DNA of 64,000 bases from Sphingomonas naasensis (GCF_004792695.1 NZ_SRXU01000004.1:124001-188000); one strand, 5' to 3'; shown: positions 1 to 9,003, counted from the first letter of the stretch. The notes: generated by a model from the letters alone, not told the origin. Program-made: numbers and translations.

Positions 1-570
1 AAACTCCTCCGACGCGGTCCCCATTTCGCTTTCCAGCTCTTTACGGACGAGGGATTCCAGTTTCAGATTGGACGCCTCGCGTACGATAGCGTCGATATCG
101 AAGCCGGCTTTGGTAAAGCTTTCGAGAATGCGCACGTCGGACTTGCGAACCGCATCGAGGCTCAGTGTAAAGAATGGTTGCGCGTCCATCTTGTTCGGCT
201 GATCAAGGTCGGAGAAGAATTTGTAGATTACGCCGTTCGTCAGGATCGCAAGCCGAGCATCCGTTACGCTGAAATAGCGGAATAATTGCGATGCATGGTT
301 GATCGTGAGGTCGCCGGTGGAGGGTTTGCACTCAATCAAAATCGAGAGCTTACCACCGATGCAGATTGCGTAATCGACCTTCTCACCTTTTTTGGTGCCA
401 ACGTCCGCTACGTATTCCGGGACAACCTCGGACGGATTGAATACGTCATAACCCAAGAGGTTGATGAATGGCATCACAAGGGCGGTCTTGGCGGCCTGTT
501 CCGTCAGTAAGACTTCCCGATGCTGCTGGGTCTTCGCTGCCAGCTCAGTAAGACGCGTCGCCAAATCCAT
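1..570 (-). CDS. Type I restriction enzyme R-like nuclease, partial (3' end off the window)
   Basis: The first 190 residues of a protein are encoded here; the gene runs off the left edge, so total length is unknown. Residues about 60-85 show a PD-(D/E)XK core: VDYAI (Asp66), a beta hairpin, then LIECK (Glu80, Lys82). This is the pattern of the N-terminal nuclease domain of type I R subunits and of the stand-alone HsdR_N_2 family. The ATG at 570 is preceded by a strong GGAGGGG ribosome site. Base composition is visibly poorer in GC than the rest of the window, and it stands at the edge of a gene-free segment, which suggests horizontal acquisition. No methylase or specificity gene lies inside the window, so whether it belongs to a full restriction system or is a solitary HsdR_N-type protein cannot be decided. 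Confidence 0.72.
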   Translation of the reverse strand, partial: MDLATRLTELAAKTQQHREVLLTEQAAKTALVMPFINLLGYDVFNPSEVVPEYVADVGTKKGEKVDYAICIGGKLSILIECKPSTGDLTINHASQLFRYFSVTDARLAILTNGVIYKFFSDLDQPNKMDAQPFFTLSLDAVRKSDVRILESFTKAGFDIDAIVREASNLKLESLVRKELESEMGTASEEF

Positions 571-953
571 GCTTTACCCCTCCACCCCGAGGCAGGAAAC
601 TTGCATGCGAATCAAGGCGAACGCAATCGAGCAACTATTCAGAGCGGCTAGTTTTTTGGTACCCGCTCGTCGGTTGGATGGAAAGATCCCCGGGTCTTGC
701 CAACAGCTCTGTGTCCGATGCCTCTTGCAGCAACGGCAGCTTTCGGACCGTTCACGACCCAGCTGAATCGCCGAAATGGAGCGCAAAGCGGCCAAACCCC
801 TTCACAATGGTTGACAAGGCGCTACCCTCCACTCTCACACAATCGTGTTCCACGAAGCCGGACGCTCACAACAAAACCAATTACATATGGAGAATTTGGT
901 GACGCACGCACAATCCTGTCGGGTGCGCCACTTTCTCGAACCGCGCGCGACCT
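571..953. other. Gene-free stretch at a composition boundary
   Basis: No convincing coding region is seen on either strand; short open frames here lack ribosome sites and familiar protein features. The sequence moves from moderate GC (with T runs near 649-657) into the very GC-rich chromosome typical of the rest of the window at about position 900-950. It is upstream of the restriction-like gene on the minus strand, so it probably holds that gene's promoter, but no clear -35/-10 pair could be chosen. Confidence 0.5.
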
Positions 954-1712
954 TCAATCGAGCCGTTTGACCTCGATGTCGCGGAAGTCGATCTGGTGGC
1001 CCTCGCTTTGCAGCGCGATATAGCCCTCGCCGAGCGTCAGCTTGCTGCCGGCCGCGGCGATCAGCGGCTGCGCGTCCTTGTCGGCGGGATCGAGTTCGAT
1101 CCCCGAATATTGCAGCACCGGCTTGCCGTCGATGAAATGGGTGACCGCGCCATTGGGCAGCACCTCGAGCTCGACGCGGGTCCAGCGCCCCACCGGGACC
1201 AGCGGCGCGCTCGACAGGATGCAGTGGCGTGGGTCGCGCTTGCCCTCGAACACCACCGTCGTGCCCGGCGTGCAGAGATTGCCGGTCGGCTCCTGCGTCG
1301 GGCGTGGAACGGCGAGCAGCTGCAGCTCGAGGCTCACCGGGAAATCCTGATCGCGGCGCATCGTCGCGGGCGCCTGCGCGTGGAACATCAGCCCCGAATT
1401 GGCGGTCTGCCAGGTCTTGATCCCCGGCAGCGGCTCGCCGAACAGCCGGTAATCGAAGCGGATGCGATAGGCCTTGAGCGGCGTCTTCCAGAACAGATGC
1501 CCGAACGCGCCCTCGAATTTCGGATAATGCGCATAGGAGACGCGGATTACCCCGTCCTCGACGGTGAACATGTGCAGCGGATCCTCGCCCACTGCATAGC
1601 CGGTGATCTTGGGCGTCCAGCCCTCGAGGCTCTTGCCGTCGAAGATGCGCTGCCATGCAGGCGCGGGGGCGGCGCCGAGCAGCGCCAGCATCGGAAGAAG
1701 CAAGAGTCTCAT
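954..1712 (-). CDS. Secreted DUF1080 (3-keto-disaccharide hydrolase-like) protein
   Basis: A 252-residue protein with a clean Sec signal peptide (MRLLLLPMLALLGAAPAPA, cleavage near residue 19) followed by a DUF1080 jelly-roll domain, opened by the diagnostic FDGKSLEGW. The family is a lectin-like beta-sandwich found in secreted sugar-acting proteins, some of which cleave 3-keto-disaccharides. The frame is open further upstream, but that part has no ribosome site and reads as arginine-rich shadow; the start at 1712 is chosen because the signal peptide begins there. It lies 28 bases downstream of a DUF4861 gene on the same strand, so the two are probably one operon acting on a periplasmic carbohydrate. 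The substrate is unknown. Confidence 0.8.
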   Translation of the reverse strand: MRLLLLPMLALLGAAPAPAWQRIFDGKSLEGWTPKITGYAVGEDPLHMFTVEDGVIRVSYAHYPKFEGAFGHLFWKTPLKAYRIRFDYRLFGEPLPGIKTWQTANSGLMFHAQAPATMRRDQDFPVSLELQLLAVPRPTQEPTGNLCTPGTTVVFEGKRDPRHCILSSAPLVPVGRWTRVELEVLPNGAVTHFIDGKPVLQYSGIELDPADKDAQPLIAAAGSKLTLGEGYIALQSEGHQIDFRDIEVKRLD

Positions 1713-1740
1713 GCGATCGGCTCCAGTTACGGGCATCGGG

Positions 1741-2673
1741 CTATCGCGCCGGCGGGGCGAAGCGCGGCTGTTCGGCGGCGACGTAGCGATCCCAGTCGGC
1801 GCGCGTGCGGAACCCGCCATTGCCGAGGCTCCACGCCGAGCCCGAATAATAGACGAAGGGCTTGCCCGGGGTGACGCGCAGCAGCGCGAGATGGTTGTCG
1901 GCGTCCTTGACGACGTCGACCAGCATCGTCGGATCGACGCGCAGCGCGACCGCCATCCGGCCATGGCCCGGCTGTTCCGGGCCCCACCACGAGAGCAGCC
2001 CGCGCGCCTTGTCGACGGTGAGCTCGCCCTCGGCGCCGGTCGGCTTGCGCGCGATGCCGACGCCGACGATCAGCGGCCCCGCCTTGTCCGATCGGATCGT
2101 CGAGACCATCCGGGTGAAGTGCGTGCCCATCGGCAGGGTGAAGCGTCGCGTCTCCCAGACCTTGCGGTTCACGTCGACCGGCCACGGCTTGTAGTCGACT
2201 TCGAAGTCGGCGGCGTCGGGGCCGTTCCTGAGGATTCGGTGCGCGGCGTAGTTGCGCGAGGTCCACAGCTTGTTGTCGAACCAGATGCCGAGCCCGCCCG
2301 CGCCGCGCGAGGTGCCGACATTGTAATAGTCGAGCCCCTCGCCGTGAAAGCCATGCTGGTCGCCGCTCTTGAGCTGGCGATCGGCGAACGGCCAGGCGAC
2401 GGTCTTGCCCCAGCTGTCGACGCCCGAGCCCGAGGGCGGCTCATAGGCTTCGAGCGCATGGCCATAGATGCGATGCGCGGTGCGGTCATTCTCCCAGAGA
2501 ATGTCGTCGTAGCGATAATCGGCGAGAATCACGCTGGCGCGCGGGGTGCGGTCGGCGGCGGGGGGGAGCGGCTTGTCGATCGGCGGGAGTTGCGGGGCGG
2601 GCGTGTCCTGCGCGGCGAGCGCCAGCGGCGCGGCGGCCAGCACGGCGACGGCAAGCAAGCGGACCCACGACAT
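1741..2673 (-). CDS. Secreted DUF4861 family protein
   Basis: A 310-residue exported protein with a signal peptide ending near ALAAQ. The YDDILWENDRTAHRIYG segment and later tryptophan-rich stretches match DUF4861, a family often found in polysaccharide-degradation loci. Three in-frame ATGs compete; the one at 2673 is chosen because GGAGG (2681-2685) sits seven bases before it, whereas it almost touches the ATG at 2679. The DUF1080 gene follows after 28 bases, so the pair are probably co-transcribed. No catalytic residues could be assigned, and the family name rests on motif recognition only. Confidence 0.65.
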   Translation of the reverse strand: MSWVRLLAVAVLAAAPLALAAQDTPAPQLPPIDKPLPPAADRTPRASVILADYRYDDILWENDRTAHRIYGHALEAYEPPSGSGVDSWGKTVAWPFADRQLKSGDQHGFHGEGLDYYNVGTSRGAGGLGIWFDNKLWTSRNYAAHRILRNGPDAADFEVDYKPWPVDVNRKVWETRRFTLPMGTHFTRMVSTIRSDKAGPLIVGVGIARKPTGAEGELTVDKARGLLSWWGPEQPGHGRMAVALRVDPTMLVDVVKDADNHLALLRVTPGKPFVYYSGSAWSLGNGGFRTRADWDRYVAAEQPRFAPPAR

Positions 2674-2752
2674 GCGCATACCTCCCCGTAGCGCCGGCAT
2701 GTCCGGCCTCCTGGTCAGGCCACGCTAGCCACGCGCCAGGGGCGTGACAAGC

Positions 2753-3670
2753 TCAGGCCAGCGCCGCCACCGCCGCTTCCCATGCGCGCGCTTCTTCCTC
2801 GCGCCGGGCATGGACGACAGGGACTTCGGCGACGCCGCGTGCCGGATCGACCTCGACGCTCGCATCGTAGAGAAAGGTCGCGTTGCCGCTGATCGTCACC
2901 ACTCGGTCGGCGCTCGCGCGCCCGCGCACCAGCCCGCCCTTGTTGAACACGCGGACCTCGGCGCCCAGCGGCACGCGCCCGGTGAGGCCCGCGGCGAGGA
3001 CCGATGCGGCCATCGCGCTGCCGCAGCTGTCGGTCAGCCCCACGCCGCGCTCGAAGGTCCGCACGAACAGGTCGGCACCGCGCAGCTCTACGAACGAGAC
3101 ATTGGCGCGACCCGGGATCAGCGGCGGCGCGCTCTCGCAAAATTCGCCCAGCGCGACCAGCTCCGCCTCGTCGACCCGGTCGACGAACGTCACCAGATGC
3201 GGGTTGGGCATCGCCACCGCGGTGAAGCTCCGTTCGCTCGGCAGCTCGGTCAGCGCGCCGCGGAGCCCGACATCGGCGAGCGCGGTCGAGGCCGGCCCGA
3301 CCACGGTGCGCACCGTCGCGACGCCCGGCGCCAGCTCCGCCTCGCGCGCCACCTCGGCCGAGCTCGTCTTGAGCTTCACTCGCGCCGAATCGATTCCCAG
3401 CGCCTCGAATCCCGCGCGCGCCACGCAGCGCAGCCCGTTGAGGCAGGTCTCGGCCTCGGAGCCGTCCGCGTTGAACATCCGCATGCCGAATGCGTGCGCG
3501 TCGTCGCCCGCGACGAGCAGCAGCAGCCCGTCGCCGCCCACCGGGCCGTTGCGATCGGCGAGCGCGCGCGCGATCCCCGCCCAGGCATCGTCGTCCAGCG
3601 CCAGCGCGCGCGCGTCGATCAGGGGAAAGTCGTTCCCCGAGCCATGGCATTTGGTGAAGGCGAGCCGCAT
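2753..3670 (-). CDS. dapF: Diaminopimelate epimerase-like protein (divergent DapF)
   Basis: About 305 residues with the two-lobed DapF architecture: N-terminal FTKCHGSGNDF, VGGDGLL, then ADGSEAETCLNGLRC carrying the first catalytic cysteine (Cys76), and ERGVGLTDSCGSA carrying the second (Cys216). DapF interconverts LL- and meso-diaminopimelate for lysine and peptidoglycan synthesis in the cytoplasm. Both cysteines are kept, but the loops differ from the usual CGNGARC and ACGTG forms (here CLNGLRC and SCGSA), and the familiar MHGLGNDF is CHGSGNDF. It may be a second, specialised epimerase rather than the housekeeping enzyme. An ATG nine bases upstream (3679) is possible; 3670 matches the family start better. 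Confidence 0.75.
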   Translation of the reverse strand: MRLAFTKCHGSGNDFPLIDARALALDDDAWAGIARALADRNGPVGGDGLLLLVAGDDAHAFGMRMFNADGSEAETCLNGLRCVARAGFEALGIDSARVKLKTSSAEVAREAELAPGVATVRTVVGPASTALADVGLRGALTELPSERSFTAVAMPNPHLVTFVDRVDEAELVALGEFCESAPPLIPGRANVSFVELRGADLFVRTFERGVGLTDSCGSAMAASVLAAGLTGRVPLGAEVRVFNKGGLVRGRASADRVVTISGNATFLYDASVEVDPARGVAEVPVVHARREEEARAWEAAVAALA

Positions 3671-3710
3671 GCCGCCCATCTAGGGCGGCAGCGCCCGGCT
3701 GGCTACTCCC

Positions 3711-4382
3711 TCAGGCGGCCTGTTGCGCGCTCACCGGGCCGCCCATCGCCGCAACGGTCGCCTGATCGCGCGCGATGATCTCGGCGAAGCTCGGCCGCGC
3801 GTGGATCGCCTCGAGATAGGCGGCGGTGCGCGGATGGCGCGCCGGGTTCGCCCGCACCTCGATGCAGCCGAGCGTCGCGAACGGGCTCGCCACCGCGATG
3901 TCCGCAAGGGTCAGCCGGTCCTCGACGAGGAAGCCGCTCGCGGGGATCATATTCTCGAGATAGTCGAAGATCGGCGGCAGCTGGTCGCGCTCGGCCCGGT
4001 CGGCGGCCTCATGGTCGCAGTCTTGCTTGAGCACCCGCGGCAGCACGAAGCGATTGCCGAAGATCGCGCCGCCCGCGGCCATCATGATCGTGTCGGCCAG
4101 CTCGTCATACCAGATCGTCCGGGCCCGTGCGCGCGGCTCGGCCGGGATCAGGTTGGGGTCGGGATATTTGGCCTCGATATAGGCGACGATCGCGGACGAA
4201 TCCGAGATCAGGAAATCCTCGTCCTTGAAGCCCGGCATCTTGCCGAACGGGCTCGCAGCCTGGAAATCGGGGCCGCCCCGGCCCATGCCGGCGGGCTGCA
4301 GTTCCAGCGCGAGCCCTTTTTCGGCCCCGAACACCATGCATTTTCGGACATAAGGTGACAGCGTCGAACCAAATACGATCAT
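3711..4382 (-). CDS. Glutathione S-transferase family protein
   Basis: A 223-residue cytoplasmic protein with GST layout. The N-terminal thioredoxin-like domain has SPYVRK at the glutathione site, a cis-proline region near GKMPGFKD, and a Glu/Asp-Ser pair in ISDSSAIVAYIE. An all-helical C-terminal domain follows, with the folding motif LTLADIAVASPFATL around residues 160-175. Such enzymes conjugate or reduce electrophiles with glutathione. The substrate cannot be read from the sequence. It stands between dapF-like and DUF2339 genes with no evident functional link. Confidence 0.9.
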   Translation of the reverse strand: MIVFGSTLSPYVRKCMVFGAEKGLALELQPAGMGRGGPDFQAASPFGKMPGFKDEDFLISDSSAIVAYIEAKYPDPNLIPAEPRARARTIWYDELADTIMMAAGGAIFGNRFVLPRVLKQDCDHEAADRAERDQLPPIFDYLENMIPASGFLVEDRLTLADIAVASPFATLGCIEVRANPARHPRTAAYLEAIHARPSFAEIIARDQATVAAMGGPVSAQQAA

Positions 4383-4483
4383 CGGACATTCCCTCCATCA
4401 TGCCGCAAAACCTTGGCACTCCGGACCCGGGGAACACCTAGTTTGCCACGACAGCGCGAATCCGCTGTGCCAGGGAGAAGCAC

Positions 4484-7021
4484 TTGATCGCTTTCACGCT
4501 CCTGCTCGTCCTTGGCGTCGCCGCGGCCTTTTTTGTGGTCCTGCGTCGCCTCGCTGTTGTGGAACAGGAGTTGCGCCGCGTCGAGTCACTCGTCGCGCGT
4601 ATCGAGCAGCGCGAGTCCCGTTTCGTCGCACCTTCTGAGCCCCTCGTCGCGGCGTCTCGCGAAGAGGACGTGCCGCCTCCCGCGCCGGAGCAATTCGCGC
4701 AGCCCGCGGCGCGAATCGTCACCGCTCGCGCGCGGCCCGCGCAACCCGCAAAGGCTTCCCCTGCGCCGACACGTACCAGCCCGGCCCGGCCGGCGATCCA
4801 GCTCGAGGCGCTGATCGGCGGCAGCCTGCCGATCTGGATCGGCGGGGCGGCGCTCGTCCTCGCCGGTTTCTTCCTCGTGCGCTATTCGATCGAGAGCGGG
4901 CTGCTCGGCCCGACGGTGCGGACTTTGCTTGCGGCGCTGTTTGGGCTGGTGCTGATCGCGGCGAGCGAAGGTGCGCGCCGCCTGCCCGCGACTGCCGAGG
5001 ATCCGCGGGTGGCGCAGGTGCTTGCCGGGGCCGGCGTCGCCAGCCTCTACGGCACGCTCTACATGGCGGCGGCGCTCTATCATCTGATCGCGCCGCTCAC
5101 TGCCTTTGTCGCGGTGGTGCTGGTCACTGCGGCAGCGATGGGGCTCGCCCTCCGGCACGGTCCGCCGACCGCGGCGATGGCGCTGATCGGCGGTTTCGTC
5201 GCGCCGCTCGTCGCGGGGTTCGATACTGCCGGGGTCGGCCCGCTGCTCGTCTATCTCGGGCTGTTCACCGCGGCGCTGTTCGGGCTCGCCATCCATCGCG
5301 GCTGGGGCTGGCTCGCGTTGGCTGCGAGCATCGCCGGCTTCGCGTGGATCAACTATCTGATCGCGGCGCTCGATGGACGTGGCGGCGATCTGTCGGCGGT
5401 GGGCGGCTTCACCATGCTGCTCGCCGCCTGCGCCAGCGCCGCGCTCCCCGCGACCGGGATGCACAATCGCTGGCTGCGGCTGGCGCCGCTCGTCGCGGGC
5501 TTCGTCCAGCTGCTCGCGCTCGCGCCGGCGCTCGAATTCGGCGCGCTGGCGTGGAGCTTCTACCTCGTCCTCGCCGCGGCGGCGCTGTTCCTGTCGTGGC
5601 GCCAGTCGCTCTATTTGCCCGCGGCGCTCGCAGCGCTCGGTTTCCTGCTCGCCTTCGAGGCGCTCGCGTTGATTCAGGGCGAGCGCAGCGCGACGCCGCT
5701 CGCCGCGGCCGGCGCGACCCTGTTGTTCGCGGTCCCCGGCCACGGCCTTGCCGGCCGCGGCCGCGGCTGGGCAACGCTCGCGCTGGGCGGCTCGGCGGGG
5801 CCGCTGCTGATCGCGTGCGCGTTCGCGCCGTCGCTGCTCGCCCCCGCGGCATGGGGCGCGCTCGCGCTGGCGGCGGCGGCCGCATGCGCGTATCTCGCAT
5901 GGCGGCTCAGGCGCGACAGCGACGCACCGGTGCTGACCGCGGCGAGCCTCGCGACCGGGCTGCTCGTCACGGTCGGGCTCGCCCAGTTCCTGCCCGACGG
6001 CTGGCTCAGCCTGCCGCTGACCCTCGTGCTGCTCGGACTGGCGGACTGGGCGCGCGCCGTCCGCGCCCCTGCCTTGTTCGAATTGCCCGCGCTGCCCTGG
6101 ATCGCCGCGATGGTCGCGGGCGCCGAATCCCTTTTCGGGCTGGCGACGATGGTCGGCGCGGCGCTGGGCGGCGACCGTCTGCCGTTGCTCGGCATCCCGC
6201 CCTTGACCGGGCTGTTCCGCGACCTGGCGTTGCCCACCGCGGCGTTGCTCGCGATCCTGCTCGATCCGCGCCAGCTCGGCCGCGCGCGGCGCCTCGTCGG
6301 CAGCCTCGCCATCGCGGTCGGGATCCTGCTCCTCCACGCGCTCGCCAAGCAGCTGCTCGCGATCGCCACCTTGCCGCGCTTCGTCGAACTCGGCTTCGTC
6401 GAGCGCGCGCTGCTCACCCAGGTATGCCTCGCTTCGGGCTGGTATCTGCTGCGCACCCGCCGATTGCCGTCGCTCGCCGCATTCCTGTTCGGGCTCGGGC
6501 TGGTGCGGTTCGTCTGGTTCGATCTGCTGCTGCTCAATCCGGTGCTCGAGCCGCAGGCGGTGGGCCCGTTCCCGCTGCTCAACGCCGCGGTGCTCCACGC
6601 CGCGCTCACCGCTTTCTGGCTCTGGACGCTGCCGCGCGCGCCGGCATGGCGCACCGCCGGCGCGCTGGCCACCATCGTCGCCGCGCTCGCGCTCGTCCGG
6701 CAGGCGACGCATGGCAGCCTGCTCGCCGGGCCGGTCGGAACGCTCGAGAATACGGGCTATTCGGCGGCGCTGCTCGGTGTCGCCCTGTTCTGGCTGTGGC
6801 GCGGCATCACCGCGGGCGTCTATGATTTGCGCATCGCCGGGCTCGCGCTGCTCACGCTCGTCACCTTCAAGGTGTTCCTCCTCGACGCCGCGGCGCTCGA
6901 TGGCGTGCTGCGCATCCTGTCGTTCCTCGCGCTCGGCGTCGCGCTGATCGGCATCAGCTGGGCCTATGGCCGCTTTCTCGCGCGCCCGGCGGCGGCGATC
7001 GGCGAAGGCGACGCGCCTTAG
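4484..7021 (+). CDS. DUF2339 polytopic membrane protein
   Basis: An 845-residue inner-membrane protein. It begins with one hydrophobic segment (residues 1-20), then a short heptad-like stretch (VEQELRRVESLVARIEQRE), a Pro/Ala-rich linker to about residue 105, and from there more than twenty hydrophobic segments to the C terminus. This is the DUF2339 plan; the function of the family is not established. The start is a TTG at 4484 with AGGGAGAAG (4472-4480) as ribosome site; there is no ATG at that place. The gene is divergent from the GST gene and converges on the PilZ gene. Confidence 0.85.
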   Translation: MIAFTLLLVLGVAAAFFVVLRRLAVVEQELRRVESLVARIEQRESRFVAPSEPLVAASREEDVPPPAPEQFAQPAARIVTARARPAQPAKASPAPTRTSPARPAIQLEALIGGSLPIWIGGAALVLAGFFLVRYSIESGLLGPTVRTLLAALFGLVLIAASEGARRLPATAEDPRVAQVLAGAGVASLYGTLYMAAALYHLIAPLTAFVAVVLVTAAAMGLALRHGPPTAAMALIGGFVAPLVAGFDTAGVGPLLVYLGLFTAALFGLAIHRGWGWLALAASIAGFAWINYLIAALDGRGGDLSAVGGFTMLLAACASAALPATGMHNRWLRLAPLVAGFVQLLALAPALEFGALAWSFYLVLAAAALFLSWRQSLYLPAALAALGFLLAFEALALIQGERSATPLAAAGATLLFAVPGHGLAGRGRGWATLALGGSAGPLLIACAFAPSLLAPAAWGALALAAAAACAYLAWRLRRDSDAPVLTAASLATGLLVTVGLAQFLPDGWLSLPLTLVLLGLADWARAVRAPALFELPALPWIAAMVAGAESLFGLATMVGAALGGDRLPLLGIPPLTGLFRDLALPTAALLAILLDPRQLGRARRLVGSLAIAVGILLLHALAKQLLAIATLPRFVELGFVERALLTQVCLASGWYLLRTRRLPSLAAFLFGLGLVRFVWFDLLLLNPVLEPQAVGPFPLLNAAVLHAALTAFWLWTLPRAPAWRTAGALATIVAALALVRQATHGSLLAGPVGTLENTGYSAALLGVALFWLWRGITAGVYDLRIAGLALLTLVTFKVFLLDAAALDGVLRILSFLALGVALIGISWAYGRFLARPAAAIGEGDAP

Positions 7022-7031
7022 GCCTGATCCG

Positions 7032-7361
7032 TCAGCTTCGGGCCTCGCTTCCGGCCTGCAGCATCGCCGCCAGCTGCCCGGGGGTCAGCGGCGTGCGGAA
7101 GGCGACGCCGAAGCGGCGGCCGCTGCTCCACTGCACCCGCGCCGGCCCGAGCGCGATCCCGCTGGTCAGGCGGATCTCCGCGCCCACCGCGGGGGCGGTC
7201 TCGGCATAGAGCAGCGCGCCGCCGGTCGAGATGTTGAGCAGATGGACGCGCGTGGTTGCGCCGCCGCGCTCCATCTCGCCCGGCCGGAAGATCTTGAGCC
7301 GCGCCGCCGCGCGCGGATGCGTGCCACCCCTGTCGATTGTCGGCATCTCGCCCCCGAACAT
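7032..7361 (-). CDS. PilZ domain protein
   Basis: A 109-residue single-domain protein. The PilZ signature is present as RAAARLKIF followed by LLNISTGGALLYAE (the N-x-S-x-G-G form) and a beta-barrel ending RRFGVAFRTPLT. PilZ domains bind cyclic di-GMP through the arginines and the D/N-x-S-x-x-G loop and control motility, polysaccharide or envelope functions. An internal ATG at 7346 is an alternative start. No partner gene is adjacent, so its output is unknown. A GGDEF cyclase at 61.9 kb and a second PilZ protein at 35.6 kb share the window. Confidence 0.85.
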   Translation of the reverse strand: MFGGEMPTIDRGGTHPRAAARLKIFRPGEMERGGATTRVHLLNISTGGALLYAETAPAVGAEIRLTSGIALGPARVQWSSGRRFGVAFRTPLTPGQLAAMLQAGSEARS

Positions 7362-7439
7362 CGTGGCCGGATACGCGCCAGCGATTCACGCGTTCCGAAA
7401 AATCATGATTAGCAGCGGCTTAGGGGCGTTTTACCCGAT

Positions 7440-7916
7440 TCAGCGCAGCCCGTAATGATGGGCGAGCCGGTCGAGTGCCAGTCCGAGCACGAGCTTGCCC
7501 GCCCGGCTCGGCCAGCCCAATGCCCGTTCGGCGGCGACGAGGCCCTCGCCCGCGCAGACGACGCGCCACAATATGTCCGAGAGCCCCGGTCCGGCCGCCG
7601 CCACCGCCGCGTCGAAGCGCCGCCGCGCCGCGATCTGCGCCAGCGTGGGATCGAGCCCCTCGGCCGGGCCGCGCCGGCCGGGTGCGCGCGGGCCCGCGTC
7701 CCAGCGCATCGTCACCCGCGCGCCGAGCGATGCCGTCTCGTAATCGCCGCGCAGCCGCTCGCCCGCCTCGAACTGACGGGCGTCGACATGCCCGCGCGAT
7801 CGCAGCCAGCTCAGCGGTGATTCGGCGAGATTGACCGTCACGCTCCGCCGCACCCGCGGCGCCGGCGTGCGCGTGCCGCCCGGATCATGAATGTCGCGCT
7901 CGACCAGCTCCCGCAT
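7440..7916 (-). CDS. DUF6456 family protein
   Basis: A 158-residue protein of a family common in sphingomonads and related alphaproteobacteria. Recognisable parts are NLAESPLSWLRSRG, FEAGERLRGDYETA, ARVTMRWD and the C-terminal GLSDILWRVVCAGEGL with ALGWPSRAGKLVLGLALDRL. The C-terminal part is helical and could bind DNA, but no function is established. It is divergent from the XRE-type regulator at 8006, with an 89-base shared promoter region, so the two may be controlled together. Confidence 0.7.
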   Translation of the reverse strand: MRELVERDIHDPGGTRTPAPRVRRSVTVNLAESPLSWLRSRGHVDARQFEAGERLRGDYETASLGARVTMRWDAGPRAPGRRGPAEGLDPTLAQIAARRRFDAAVAAAGPGLSDILWRVVCAGEGLVAAERALGWPSRAGKLVLGLALDRLAHHYGLR

Positions 7917-8005
7917 CGATGATCTCCTTTTGTTCGCAGCGACACTCTTGCCACCGAGTCCTGTTTGTAGGAAAGTGAAAAAACCAAATCGGTTAGGATA
8001 CGTGC

Positions 8006-8569
8006 ATGATCACTGCGATCCGCGAAGTGCGACGCGCCAAGGGGCTCACGCTCGAGGAGGTGGCGCAGCGCTGTGTCCCGCCGACCACGGCGCAGACGGT
8101 CGGGCGTCTCGAGACGGGGACGCGCACCGTCTCGGTCGGCTGGCTCAATCGCATCGCCACGGCGCTCGGCGTCGATGCGGCTGATCTCGTCCGGCTTCCC
8201 GATCGTCCCGAGATCGCCGTGGCGGCGATCCTCGATTCGAGCGGGGTGCAGGCGCCGCGGCGCCCGGCTTCGGTGGTGCCGCCGCGCGGCGCGCCGGAGA
8301 TGATCGCGGTCACCGTCGGCGGCGGGATCGGCGATTATCGCGCGGGCGATGAGATCTGGTGCGATCGCCTCGCGCCGGATGCCTATGCGCGCGCGCTCAA
8401 CCGCGACGTGCTCGTTCCACGCCCGGCGGGACGCTTCCTGTTCGGGCGGCTGATCGGGCGCGAGGGCGACAAGCTTCTCCTCCTCCCGCTCGGCGCGGGC
8501 GCCCGCCAGCAAGTGGTGACCGACCCGCCGTGGATCGCCTGCGCGGTGCGGCTGGTGCGCGCGCTCTAG
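8006..8569 (+). CDS. XRE-family transcriptional regulator with LexA/C1-like C-terminal region
   Basis: A 187-residue protein. Residues 1-60 form a Cro/C1 helix-turn-helix (ITAIREVRRAKGLTLEEVAQ, then TVGRLETGTRTVSVGWLNRI). The C-terminal part, with GIGDYRAGDEIWCDRL and a LFGRLIG strand, resembles the peptidase-fold domain of phage-repressor-like regulators. The catalytic Ser/Lys pair of self-cleaving repressors is not evident. AGGATA upstream of the ATG is a weak ribosome site. It is divergent from the DUF6456 gene and 71 bases upstream of a small secreted protein. Confidence 0.8.
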   Translation: MITAIREVRRAKGLTLEEVAQRCVPPTTAQTVGRLETGTRTVSVGWLNRIATALGVDAADLVRLPDRPEIAVAAILDSSGVQAPRRPASVVPPRGAPEMIAVTVGGGIGDYRAGDEIWCDRLAPDAYARALNRDVLVPRPAGRFLFGRLIGREGDKLLLLPLGAGARQQVVTDPPWIACAVRLVRAL

Positions 8570-8640
8570 ACGCTTGCCCAGCGCCGCGCGGAAGCGCACT
8601 CTGCCGCGCAGAAAAGGGGCAAGAACAGGAGGGGATCGCC

Positions 8641-9003
8641 ATGATCCGAATCGCAACGACGCTCGCCGCCGTGCTGACGCTCGCCGCGCCGGCACTGGCC
8701 GAGGATTGGGACTTCATGCTCACCAACAGCACCGGCAAGACGATCAAGTCGATCGAGATCTCGGCCGCCGGCGCGGGCAGCTGGGCGCCCAATAAATTCG
8801 ATCCCGAGCTGCGCAAGGAGGCCTCGGTCAAGACCGGCGGCAAGACCACGGTCCATTTCGACAAGGGCTCGGGCTGCAAATATGATCTCAAGGCCACTTT
8901 CGACGACGATAGCTCGGCGGTGTGGTCCGCGATCGACATCTGCGTGAACAGCTATGTGACGATCACCTATGCCAATGGCAAGGCGAGCTTCAAGGTGAGC
9001 TGA
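8641..9003 (+). CDS. Small secreted hypothetical protein
   Basis: 120 residues. A signal peptide (MIRIATTLAAVLTLAAPALA, cleavage before EDWDF) precedes a mature domain of about 100 residues rich in beta strands and lysine. It has two cysteines (in GSGCKYDL and AIDICVNS) that could form a disulphide. NSTGKTIKSIEIS suggests a small beta-sandwich surface protein, and similar short proteins are known without function. The start is set by AGGAGGGG directly upstream; a longer open frame from 8359 lacks such a site. It is the left-most gene of the accessory block. Confidence 0.7.
   Translation: MIRIATTLAAVLTLAAPALAEDWDFMLTNSTGKTIKSIEISAAGAGSWAPNKFDPELRKEASVKTGGKTTVHFDKGSGCKYDLKATFDDDSSAVWSAIDICVNSYVTITYANGKASFKVS

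Noticed and set aside
800-860. Plus-strand promoter starting with TTGACA at about 805
   Set aside because: No matching -10 element at the right spacing and no gene downstream on that strand.
8359-8640. N-terminal extension of the small secreted protein at 8641
   Set aside because: It overlaps the XRE regulator in another frame and would bury the signal peptide; a strong ribosome site lies right before 8641.
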